A DNA stretch of 20,201 nt, taken from NCBI GenBank assembly GCA_002323325.1, contig DCQA01000024.1, positions 1-20,201 of the forward strand. The letters are read 5' to 3'. The position numbers and the translations under genes are program-made. Shown here piece by piece: positions 1 through 6,977 of this stretch. The notes under the pieces are model-generated. The model worked only from the letters and a program-made list of their open reading frames with translations, ran no database searches and was not told the origin of the DNA. Position 1 is the stretch's first letter, and every line of letters begins with the position of its first letter. The stretch comes from Coxiellaceae bacterium UBA1530. Its GTDB lineage: Bacteria > Pseudomonadota > Gammaproteobacteria > Coxiellales > Coxiellaceae.

Positions 1-1055
1 CCTCGCAAGATGGCAATAGTATCTTCAACCGTCGGCTCATCAACCAACACCTTTTGAAATCGACGCTCCAAGGCTGCATCTTTTTCAATATATTGCCGAT
101 ACTCGTCTAAAGTTGTCGCACCAACGCAGTGTAACTCTCCTCTCGCAAGCGTGGGTTTGAGCATATTACCTGCATCCATTGCTCCTTCACCTTTTCCAGC
201 ACCCACCATAGTATGCAACTCATCGATAAATAGGATCACTTGGCCAGCTTGTTTAGAAATATCTTTTAAAACTGCTTTGAGACGCTCTTCAAATTCACCG
301 CGAAATTTTGCGCCTGCTATTAACGCTGACATGTCTAATGACAACAGACGCTTAGTTCGCATGCCTTCTGGTACTTCGCCATTGATAATACGCTGCGCCA
401 AACCTTCAATAATCGCAGTCTTACCGACGCCTGGTGCACCAATAAGCACTGGATTATTTTTTGTACGACGCTGTAGAACTTGAATAGTACGACGTATTTC
501 ATCATCCCTGCCGATTACAGGGTCAAGTTTTCCTAATTCAGCCTGCTCTGTCATGTCAATGGTGTATTTCTTAAGTGCTTCTCGTGATGAGTCTGCTGAA
601 GGATCAGAAATTGACTCACCCTGTCGTAGAGTATTAATTGCAGTTCGTAGGAGATCTACATCGACACCTACATCACGCAGAATAGTACCAATAGACGTTT
701 TATCCTCTGCCGCAGCCAAAATAAACCATTCAACTGAAATATATTGATCGTTAGACTGCTGAGCAAGTTTATCTGCAATATTGACTAGTCGACCGCAATC
801 ACGCGAAAGATGGACTTCACCATCTGCACCCTGGACCTGAGGTAAGCGATCAATAGCTTTATCGAGCGCATTGATCAATTCAGGTATCGAAGCACCTGAC
901 TGCATTAATAAGGAAGAGACAGAGCTGTGTGTTTGCTGTAATAAAGCCTGCATGACATGAACAGGTTCAATGAACTGATGCTCCTTACCAATAGCTGCAG
1001 ACTGAGCATCACCTAAAGCTACTTGAAACGATGTGGTTAATTTATCCATTCTCAT
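1..1055 (-). CDS. clpB: ATP-dependent disaggregase ClpB, N-terminal part (cut by window edge)
   Basis: This is the first 351 codons of ClpB, the hexameric Hsp100 disaggregase that works with DnaK to rescue aggregated proteins in the cytoplasm. The frame is open from the ATG at 1055 to the window edge, so the second AAA+ module lies outside. Seen in order: the Clp N-domain (about residues 1-145), then the first AAA+ module with Walker A GAPGVGKT at 206-213 and Walker B ILFIDE at 274-279. The segments KKYTIDMTE, KLDPVIGRD, GAMDAGNMLKP and GATTLDEYRQYIEKDAALE are near-identical to well-known ClpB sequences. The start MRMDKL matches the MRLDRL start of the E. coli protein, and an AGGTG motif lies just upstream. 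The gene is read leftward from a sigma-32-like promoter and is divergent from the thioesterase gene. Identity is secure. Confidence 0.97.
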   Translation of the reverse strand, partial: MRMDKLTTSFQVALGDAQSAAIGKEHQFIEPVHVMQALLQQTHSSVSSLLMQSGASIPELINALDKAIDRLPQVQGADGEVHLSRDCGRLVNIADKLAQQSNDQYISVEWFILAAAEDKTSIGTILRDVGVDVDLLRTAINTLRQGESISDPSADSSREALKKYTIDMTEQAELGKLDPVIGRDDEIRRTIQVLQRRTKNNPVLIGAPGVGKTAIIEGLAQRIINGEVPEGMRTKRLLSLDMSALIAGAKFRGEFEERLKAVLKDISKQAGQVILFIDELHTMVGAGKGEGAMDAGNMLKPTLARGELHCVGATTLDEYRQYIEKDAALERRFQKVLVDEPTVEDTIAILR

Positions 1056-1093
1056 AATGACACCTATATAACTGTGCAACTCATATATTTATT

Positions 1094-1122
1094 AAATGAG
1101 GATGAGTACTTGAATTTTCAAG
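1094..1122 (-). promoter_or_regulatory. sigma-32 (heat-shock) promoter of clpB
   Basis: On the minus strand the -35 element CTTGAAA (1122-1116) is followed, after 14 bases, by CCTCATTT (1101-1094). The RpoH consensus is CTTGAAA, 13-15 bases, CCCCATNT, so only one base of the two elements differs. Transcription would start near 1087, about 30 bases before the clpB ATG. Heat-shock control of clpB is established in enterobacteria, and the position fits. The -35 lies in an inverted repeat, CTTGAA-TT-TTCAAG (1109-1122, plus-strand reading), in the divergent spacer shared with the thioesterase gene. Confidence 0.8.
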
Positions 1123-1176
1123 ACCTAAACAAACATAGCATAAACAATGGATTTCAAATAATAAATCCGTATAGTG

Positions 1177-1650
1177 ATGAGTATGCAGAGTCAAGATAGC
1201 TTACAACATCAATTTGCAAAACAAAGTATCTGTTATGGATGCGGACCTGCCAACGATAAAGGTCTCCAGCTTAAGAGCTTTGTTGATGGTGACAAGGTAA
1301 TAGCGACCTTCCAGCCACAATCTCATCATCAAGCATTTCCAGGTGTTCTTAACGGAGGAATTATCGGCACATTACTTGATTGCCATTGCAATTGGGCAGC
1401 CTGCTGGTATTTAATGCAACATCAACGACTCGATACGCCACCCTGTACCGTTACTAGCGAATATACCATAAAACTTAAAAGACCGACGCCTGTAGATAGG
1501 CTTTTACATATGAAAGCATCCTGTCAAGCCATAACCGACAACACAGCGACTATAAAAGGGCAACTCATAGCTAACAATAAACTATGTGACGAATGCATAG
1601 GAACTTTTGTAATCATAAAGCCTGATCACCCAGCATATCACCGATGGTAA
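1177..1650 (+). CDS. PaaI-like hotdog-fold thioesterase family protein
   Basis: This is a 157-residue single-domain protein of the hotdog thioesterase superfamily, which hydrolyses acyl-CoA or related thioesters in the cytoplasm; the substrate cannot be told from sequence. The N-terminal CYGCG motif (about 19-23), then GL at about 29-30, is typical of a PaaI-like subgroup. PGVLNGGIIGTLLDCH (about 55-70) matches the catalytic helix region of that fold, with the Asn-Gly-Gly turn and acidic Asp. A GTG at 1174 precedes the ATG at 1177, and another in-frame ATG follows at 1183. No clear ribosome-binding site separates them, so the N-terminus is uncertain by a few residues. It is divergent from clpB with a spacer of about 120 bases, and it is followed by more than 300 bases without a convincing gene, so it is probably monocistronic. 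Confidence 0.8.
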   Translation: MSMQSQDSLQHQFAKQSICYGCGPANDKGLQLKSFVDGDKVIATFQPQSHHQAFPGVLNGGIIGTLLDCHCNWAACWYLMQHQRLDTPPCTVTSEYTIKLKRPTPVDRLLHMKASCQAITDNTATIKGQLIANNKLCDECIGTFVIIKPDHPAYHRW

Positions 1651-1954
1651 TGTTACCCCTATCAAAAGTGACTTCTAAAATTTTTAAAACTCATACGAGA
1701 AGTGAACATAGTAGCCAAGTCGAAATTTAATGAAAAAATATATAAGAAATATTTAAAGACAGGCATAAACTTGTAAATTAAAAGTTCCATAAAATTATAT
1801 TGATCGATAATAAGTCAAACATCACCAAGTAAAAGAGAAATTGACATGAAACTTTTAACGCAATTTTTTGATAATAAAGCTCTATCATAAAGCATGGTCT
1901 TCTGTAGACTTTGAGTAAATAGACATCAAAAAAATAATAGAAACCCAAGATCAT
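1651..1954. other. gene-free AT-rich spacer between convergent genes
   Basis: This 304-base stretch separates the convergent thioesterase gene and the SPFH operon. No RNA gene or strong terminator was seen. An inverted repeat GGTAA-TG-TTACC spans the thioesterase stop but lacks a T-run. The only coding-like trace is a 14-codon frame, ATG at 1846 to TAA at 1890. A one-base shift at its stop would extend it to 1918, which looks like either chance or the worn start of a lost gene. Past the stop of the leftward operon there is a T-rich run on the minus strand (near 1935-1928), but no stable hairpin before it. Confidence 0.5.
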
Positions 1955-2368
1955 CTAAGATTTTTTATTAAACCAACATCTACTCTCTGGACTATAAATC
2001 ATTACCAGTAAAACTGATTCAATCAAGACCTGAAGCGATGAAAAAGCGAAACTCAATGATTTAATATCAATCTCAGTATGAAAAAAAGACGATATATAGA
2101 TATATACATGAAATATTGCAAGAGATACAAATAGATTCCTTATGCTTTTCATGCGGCGGTTAAAAAGCTCAACCAGAAGCAACAAAAAAAAGCACCAGCA
2201 TAATAGGAAAACCATATAAGGACCTGAACCCACTGATGCATACTCCGCAACCATCGGAATATGGCCAGAGAGCACAAGTACAAGATTACTTAAAAAAATA
2301 TAAACGATGAGAAACTGAATCATTATTGATGTCAGACTCACTATTCTTGGTAAATTATTTTTATCCAT
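1955..2368 (-). CDS. small four-helix membrane protein, unknown function
   Basis: I do not recognise this 137-residue protein. It is strongly hydrophobic, with four likely membrane segments at about residues 12-34, 49-69, 79-96 and 106-126. The loops are short, with the basic stretch NRRMKSIR between helices 2 and 3 and a basic tail. It has no signal peptide and no visible catalytic motif. It is the last gene of the leftward operon, 27 bases after the HflK-like gene, and a GGAG motif lies 12 bases before the ATG, a slightly long spacing. Position and topology suggest a membrane partner of the SPFH proteins, but that is inference. A spurious frame is unlikely given four regular hydrophobic segments and operon placement. 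Confidence 0.65.
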   Translation of the reverse strand: MDKNNLPRIVSLTSIMIQFLIVYIFLSNLVLVLSGHIPMVAEYASVGSGPYMVFLLCWCFFLLLLVELFNRRMKSIRNLFVSLAIFHVYIYISSFFHTEIDIKSLSFAFSSLQVLIESVLLVMIYSPESRCWFNKKS

Positions 2369-2395
2369 TAATCATTAACACTCCATGTTATAAAT

Positions 2396-3898
2396 CTATA
2401 TGTTACTTTGGGTAGAACTCGTACTACTTTGGGTAGAACTCGTACTACTTGCTGAGGACTGTGTATTTGTATTTATATTTGCTTGAGATGAAAGAGCATC
2501 TTGAACTAATTTCTGAGTAGCATCATGTGGGGAGTTACTATTCATCAAATTATTCAATGGAAAAATTGGCATTACTCCATCAATTTGCGAGTCAATTAAT
2601 GTAATATTCTGGTCTTTAAATAAAGTATTCATAGTATCGATGTACAGTCTATCTTTAACAAGATCAGGCCATGATTGATAGACTGATAATATCTGATTAA
2701 ATTGTCCAATATCACCCATTGCTAGCTGTTTGATCATAATACTTTGACCATAAGCTTCTTGTACTATCTGTTGAGCTCGTCCTTTTGAAGCATAGACTGA
2801 TTTATTAAAGTCTCTCTGAGCATTATATATTAATGTCTGAACTCTCTGTGTAGCTCTATTAACCTCATCAAAAGCGAATTGCACCTGCTGTGGTGGTAAC
2901 GCATCAACAATAATAAAATTGGTGACTCTAAGACCTAACTTTAGCTTATCTAATTCAGCCTGCAATTGATTACTTGCTTGTTTCTCGAGCTCGGATCGCT
3001 CAGAGGTCAATATTTCAAAGAAATCATATTTAGCAACTAGCTGATTCATTATTGCCAATGAAAGATCATGAAGATTCTTATCTGCATCAACGGCATTAAA
3101 AAGATAATCTTTCATGTTATGAATATTGTATTGAATAGCCCAGCGCATGTTGATGATATTCAAATCATGAGTAATGATCAGCCCTTCGTTAGGATCATCT
3201 AATCTTCCATTTTCTGATAATCCTTGCATCTCAGATTCCTGGTTAATCCGGCTATTTCGATTTCTTATTGCAAGAGCTTGTTCAAGAGTTAATGGGCGCT
3301 CAAGTCCCATCATCTCTCTGTTATATTCACTAGTCACCCGTTGCTTTTGAGCAAGACTAGCTAATAAACCACCTTTTTTCGGAAAAATCTCATCATCCTG
3401 CTCAGCACTACTGATCTCAGACTCCTTTACATGATCAGCTCTTATCTCTGCATCTGTGAGATGACTATTTGTGGAGGTTGGCTTAACCTGAATAAAACCA
3501 AAAGTCTGTTGCTTAATAAACCCCTTGTATACAATATAGTACCTCTCAACCACGGGAATTTTTAGATGAATCCCAGTTGAAACTGACCGATCATATGCGC
3601 CAAATCGCGTGACAACAGCACCCCCACCAACAGGGACAAAAAAAGCATTTTGTCTTACCAACACCCATATGGATAAAACCACTAAAGGAATAATAATAAA
3701 GATGATGTATAGAATACGCTTGATTTTCTGTGATCGTGTATCATTTTTCTTTCTACTGAAAATTTTTCCGATAAAGACTGTGCTACCACGAAAAATATAA
3801 TGATAGATTAACGTCAACACAGTGAAGATTTTTTTCAAACAATACCAGGGATAAGATAATATTTTTTTCACTTTTAAAAGAGAATTTTTTATTTTCAT
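2396..3898 (-). CDS. HflK-like SPFH/band-7 membrane protein with a ~100-residue insertion
   Basis: This 500-residue protein is homologous to HflK, the SPFH subunit that with HflC forms the large membrane cage around the FtsH protease. A basic cytoplasmic N-terminus (1-60) precedes one membrane helix (about 62-81). The band-7 domain opens with VGGGAVVTRFGAYDR (90-104) and resumes with ITHDLNIINMRWAIQYNI (242-259), aligned in my reading with the HflK strand motif TSDENVVRVEMNVQYRV. LPPQQVQFAFDEVNRA (334-349) and DRLYIDTM (416-423) are also HflK landmarks. Between about 138 and 238 there is an extra charged, polar segment absent from E. coli HflK (419 residues). The tail (about 470-500) is Ser/Thr/Gln-rich, like the Ser/Thr tail of E. 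coli HflK, and is built on a 21-bp tandem repeat. An AGAG ribosome-binding site precedes the ATG. This is probably a paralogue, not the housekeeping hflK, because a permease gene separates it from its HflC-like partner. Confidence 0.85.
   Translation of the reverse strand: MKIKNSLLKVKKILSYPWYCLKKIFTVLTLIYHYIFRGSTVFIGKIFSRKKNDTRSQKIKRILYIIFIIIPLVVLSIWVLVRQNAFFVPVGGGAVVTRFGAYDRSVSTGIHLKIPVVERYYIVYKGFIKQQTFGFIQVKPTSTNSHLTDAEIRADHVKESEISSAEQDDEIFPKKGGLLASLAQKQRVTSEYNREMMGLERPLTLEQALAIRNRNSRINQESEMQGLSENGRLDDPNEGLIITHDLNIINMRWAIQYNIHNMKDYLFNAVDADKNLHDLSLAIMNQLVAKYDFFEILTSERSELEKQASNQLQAELDKLKLGLRVTNFIIVDALPPQQVQFAFDEVNRATQRVQTLIYNAQRDFNKSVYASKGRAQQIVQEAYGQSIMIKQLAMGDIGQFNQILSVYQSWPDLVKDRLYIDTMNTLFKDQNITLIDSQIDGVMPIFPLNNLMNSNSPHDATQKLVQDALSSQANINTNTQSSASSTSSTQSSTSSTQSNI
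2405..2446. repeat. 21-bp exact tandem duplication in the 3' end of the HflK-like gene
   Basis: Two identical 21-base units, 2405-2425 and 2426-2446, lie head to tail, and a few bases of a third follow. Because 21 is a multiple of three, the frame is kept and the protein gains a seven-residue Ser/Thr/Gln unit (STSSTQS twice). This is the signature of slippage in a disordered tail. Confidence 0.95.
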
Positions 3899-3908
3899 AC
3901 TATTTTCT

Positions 3909-4670
3909 CTAATAGGTTATCGCTCGTAAGATCATAATTACACCAACTATAATCGATATAACTGTATTAAACTTCACTATCAATGACTTCCTTATGAAGT
4001 TAAGGGAAATCGATCCAAAAAATCCCCCTACTACGGTACCCACACTTGTTATCAATCCAATTGACCAGGGTACATTGTCGTAGACAATACCTCCAACAAG
4101 ACCGAAGAATGATGACAAAACCATGATAATAATTGCTAACTTGACAGTGTCCTTGACTGGAAAATGTGCTATGTATGTGAGCAGTGGTATTATAATAATA
4201 CCACCACCGATACCCAGCAAACCTGCACCTAATCCTACTAATATTCCAATAATCACGTACAAAGAAAAATAATCTAGATGATTTATATCCTCTAATTTTT
4301 TCTCAATTTGCTTAAGCCTCAAGGTATGTACCGAAAAATCTGCATTGAGGAACATTAGAGCTGCGAAGGCAATCGTAAGAATGACAGGTGAGGTAATGTG
4401 GATGAGCAAAGAACTACTGATGACTGCAACAATAGCAACAGTTATGCCAATAACAAGAATAGGCTCTCTAAGAGTCATGAGCACTTTGGTGTGTTGCGTA
4501 GAACTAACAAGAGAAGAAAAAAATAATGAAAGCAAACTCGCATTAACTGCTTCCTTGTAGGGAATATCTAACATTAGAAAAAAAGGCATTAAGAAGACAC
4601 CACAACCTATTCCTAGAAAACCAGCCATATACCCAGCAAATAACCCGTAGAATAAATATAAATATGTCAT
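3909..4670 (-). CDS. TauE/SafE-family membrane permease
   Basis: This 253-residue polytopic protein belongs to the TauE/SafE family, putative anion or sulfur-compound exporters of the inner membrane. It shows the internal duplication of the family: GIGCG near residues 20-24 in the first half and GIGGG near 153-157 in the second, each followed by a hydrophobic stretch and a Pro. About eight membrane segments can be drawn, with one charged cytoplasmic loop (about 118-132). I chose the ATG at 4670 over the one at 4685. AAGG lies at a good distance before it, and this start falls just after the upstream stop (4675), whereas 4685 would overlap that gene and has no good ribosome-binding site. The gene lies between the HflC-like and HflK-like genes, 4 and 10 bases away, so the three are surely co-transcribed. 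Substrate unknown. Confidence 0.85.
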   Translation of the reverse strand: MTYLYLFYGLFAGYMAGFLGIGCGVFLMPFFLMLDIPYKEAVNASLLSLFFSSLVSSTQHTKVLMTLREPILVIGITVAIVAVISSSLLIHITSPVILTIAFAALMFLNADFSVHTLRLKQIEKKLEDINHLDYFSLYVIIGILVGLGAGLLGIGGGIIIIPLLTYIAHFPVKDTVKLAIIIMVLSSFFGLVGGIVYDNVPWSIGLITSVGTVVGGFFGSISLNFIRKSLIVKFNTVISIIVGVIMILRAITY

Positions 4671-4674
4671 TATC

Positions 4675-5784
4675 CTACCTTGCATCTTTGGTTATTTTTA
4701 CAGACTGATTGGAATTTGATCTAGATATTGTCTTTTTTGAATTCCCAATAAAGTCAAGATAAGGAGTATCCGTGGAGAGTAGCATAGTCGAATTCTTGTT
4801 ACTAAATAGCTTGCTATAGTTGGTTAACGATTTCCAATAATTATAAAATACTCTGTTTTTATTAAATGCCTTCGAGCTAATCTTAGCAGCATGTGCTTCT
4901 GCCTGACCCAATATAAGAAGTGCTTGCTTTCTAGCCGGAGCAAGGATTCCATCTAAAGTCTTTGATTCAAGCCCCTTTATCCTACTGACTTCTGCTACTC
5001 CCGTGGCGTGAATCTTTGCAGCTTCCCTCAGTCGCTCAGCAATCATTCTGTCATACATGAGCTGCTGTACATTTTTAGTGTACTCTACGTTACTAATCAT
5101 AAACGTTTCGATAACTACACCGATGGATTTAGCCTGCTTGTTTACATCCTTTAATATTGTTTTTGTTAATTGATTTCTACCCGTGTACTTACCGTCCTTA
5201 TTTTTCTTGAAAATTAAATCCGATGACGCAACCAAAGCATCCTCGTCAGTAAACTGTTGATATTCATCGATACTAACAGATTTACTGTCAACAACCGGAT
5301 GCTCGGTTTGAATGGTATCAAGAATATTACGCTTGGAAACATGTTGCCTCACTGATCCAGAAACAATATTTCGTAGTAGAATACGAGCCTGCTTGATATC
5401 ATCCACCGTACTGATATATTTATCAAAATCATCTATCCTCCAAAAGAAAAAAGTGTCCATAGCAATGAAATACCCATCTTTTGTTGCTATTCCTGGCTGA
5501 GTTTCTTCATCAGAATGAATCCGGCTATCGAGATAATTTGCTTTCCAGATGTATGGAACCTTAAGGTACAAACCCGCCTTGGTGTATGGATCACCAATGA
5601 TTTGACCAAATTGTGTAATAACCACTGCGCTTCCCTCAGTGATCATAAAAAACCCGCTTTGTAATAAAATAATTAGAATAAAACCAACTGTAAAAGCACA
5701 GATAAACCTCATTTTTATGAGACAAAGCACTAAAAGCAGAATAAGCACAAGGCATGATACTATTATAACGATTTCATCTATCAT
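4675..5784 (-). CDS. HflC-like SPFH/band-7 membrane protein
   Basis: This 369-residue protein resembles HflC, the second subunit of the HflKC complex that surrounds and modulates FtsH. It has two N-terminal hydrophobic segments (about 4-23 and 28-48), while E. coli HflC (334 residues) has one. Next comes the band-7 entry ITEGSAVVITQFGQIIGDPY (48-67), GLYLKVPYIWKANYLDSRI (71-89) and the DTFFFWRIDDFDKYI motif (110-124), all close to HflC landmarks. An alpha-helical stretch with RMIAERLREAAKIHATG (246-262) and ILGQAEAHAAK (291-301) corresponds to the HflC coiled coil. The C-terminal 20 residues are polar and Ser/Lys-rich. A GGAAG ribosome-binding site precedes the ATG. It is the first gene of the leftward operon, before the TauE-like and HflK-like genes. 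The identity as an SPFH/HflC relative is firm; a role with FtsH is inferred. Confidence 0.87.
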   Translation of the reverse strand: MIDEIVIIVSCLVLILLLVLCLIKMRFICAFTVGFILIILLQSGFFMITEGSAVVITQFGQIIGDPYTKAGLYLKVPYIWKANYLDSRIHSDEETQPGIATKDGYFIAMDTFFFWRIDDFDKYISTVDDIKQARILLRNIVSGSVRQHVSKRNILDTIQTEHPVVDSKSVSIDEYQQFTDEDALVASSDLIFKKNKDGKYTGRNQLTKTILKDVNKQAKSIGVVIETFMISNVEYTKNVQQLMYDRMIAERLREAAKIHATGVAEVSRIKGLESKTLDGILAPARKQALLILGQAEAHAAKISSKAFNKNRVFYNYWKSLTNYSKLFSNKNSTMLLSTDTPYLDFIGNSKKTISRSNSNQSVKITKDAR

Positions 5785-6236
5785 TTACTAATCTTCCATC
5801 ACTATACTGATAGGTTTTTTTTTCAATAAAAACAGTCACTAATGATAAGCACTTTATCTTTCATTCTTTAGGGATAACGGTCTAATGTCAATAAAAAATA
5901 GTACTGATTATAGCTTAGAAATTTTTTACCTGACACGTCCTCGGCAAGGACAATATACTAGCGACAATAAGAGATTAAATTAGCCATAAACTTTGATTCA
6001 TTTATAGAGGCTTTCTTCTACATAAATTAAGTACGCTTACTATCACAACTCCGTATAGATGTAAGTTAAAATATTATCCATTGATTTACTTAAAAGATGA
6101 GTAGTTATTTAATCATAAAAAATTATACTGTTGAACTATAGTCCAAAAAGACAAAATTCTTCAGAAAATATTCTTCTTGTAACATTCGTTATAGCTTGTA
6201 TCTTGCAGTAGCTATTTTTAACTAGAATACATTACC
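5785..6236. other. 452-bp intergenic region between divergent operons
   Basis: No gene, tRNA or clear terminator is seen in this AT-rich stretch. It should hold the promoters of both flanking units. For the leftward SPFH operon the best -10 is TATAGT (5806-5801, minus), with a poor TTATTG (5829-5824) 17 bases upstream; this is weak. A better rightward promoter sits at 6177-6204 and is listed separately. A small inverted repeat, GTCCT-CGGCA-AGGAC (5937-5951), has no T-run and stands alone in the only GC-richer patch. The length is unusual in a window where most spacers are under 150 bases, and it could be the remains of a lost gene. Confidence 0.5.
6177..6204 (+). promoter_or_regulatory. candidate sigma-70 promoter of the beta-barrel protein gene
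   Basis: TTGTAA (6177-6182) and TATCTT (6199-6204) are separated by 16 bases. The start of transcription would be near 6211, giving a leader of about 26 bases before the ATG at 6237. In a region this AT-rich, chance matches are common, so support is moderate. Confidence 0.4.
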
Positions 6237-6890
6237 ATGAAACTGAAAATTGCCTTTATTGTTTTTGATATGGCGTGTATTCATGCGTGCTACGCCAATC
6301 AATCTGTCGAAAAAAATAACCACTTCTATATCGGCGCCGACTCAAATTATATTTGGATCGATTTCAAGGCTACTTTAACCAATGATAATGCATCAGAAAA
6401 TATAACTGACAATGAATCTGGTCTTACCGGCGGATTTTTTACCGGCTACGAATGGCAAATGACTCATTTAACCTATGATATAGAGCTTAATTATAATTAC
6501 GATAATATTAGCCATATTTATGAAGGACAGAATTCTAATTGTGAAAATATACTTAATGATGATCTTGGTATAGAGCTTCATGTTGGTAAATCATTACTTA
6601 AAAATGATTACAGTTTTTTAATTCTTGGCGCAAATCTGGGTAACTTTGAATATAAGCGCTATAATGCGAGCACGGGTCAACAAGCTTACTCGAACAGTTA
6701 CAGCGAGCCTGGGTTTACACTAGGAATTGGTAGCGATTATCCAATAAAAGGTAACTACAAAGTTCATGTTGATTATAAATTTTCACAATACAATGAAAAA
6801 GATAATATCAGTGGTGATCAAGGACAGTATGATCGTTCAGGATATGCAAAAACCAATAAGATTTCTCTAGGTATTATCAGGCAGTTTTGA
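6237..6890 (+). CDS. small outer-membrane beta-barrel protein
   Basis: This 217-residue protein is very probably an exported outer-membrane beta-barrel. Residues 1-20 form a signal peptide ending in ACYA, with cleavage before NQS. The mature part is rich in Tyr, Asn, Gly and Asp, with alternating polar and hydrophobic strands such as HFYIGADSNYIWIDF and KVHVDYKFSQY. It ends in ISLGIIRQF, whose terminal Phe is the classic signal for the BAM machinery. The size suggests eight strands, as in OmpA/OmpX-like or Opa-like barrels; no specific function is visible. Ribosome-binding site weak. It stands alone between a 452-base spacer and a convergent gene, so it is monocistronic. In host-associated bacteria such barrels are often surface antigens or adhesins, but nothing here proves that. 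Confidence 0.75.
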   Translation: MKLKIAFIVFDMACIHACYANQSVEKNNHFYIGADSNYIWIDFKATLTNDNASENITDNESGLTGGFFTGYEWQMTHLTYDIELNYNYDNISHIYEGQNSNCENILNDDLGIELHVGKSLLKNDYSFLILGANLGNFEYKRYNASTGQQAYSNSYSEPGFTLGIGSDYPIKGNYKVHVDYKFSQYNEKDNISGDQGQYDRSGYAKTNKISLGIIRQF

Positions 6891-6977
6891 TACCAATACT
6901 TAGCAATATCATCCGTAAAAAATATTAAAATTTTAAATTACAAAGATTAGAATACGCTGTCATGCCTTGGTAAAATT

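Noticed and set aside
151..747. Plus-strand open frames of 110 and 64 codons.
   Set aside because: They lie antisense within clpB, which has strong family motifs; the plus-strand products have no coherent features.
5937..5951. Hairpin GTCCT-CGGCA-AGGAC in the 452-base spacer as a terminator or small RNA.
   Set aside because: No T-run on either side and no convincing promoter in front of it.
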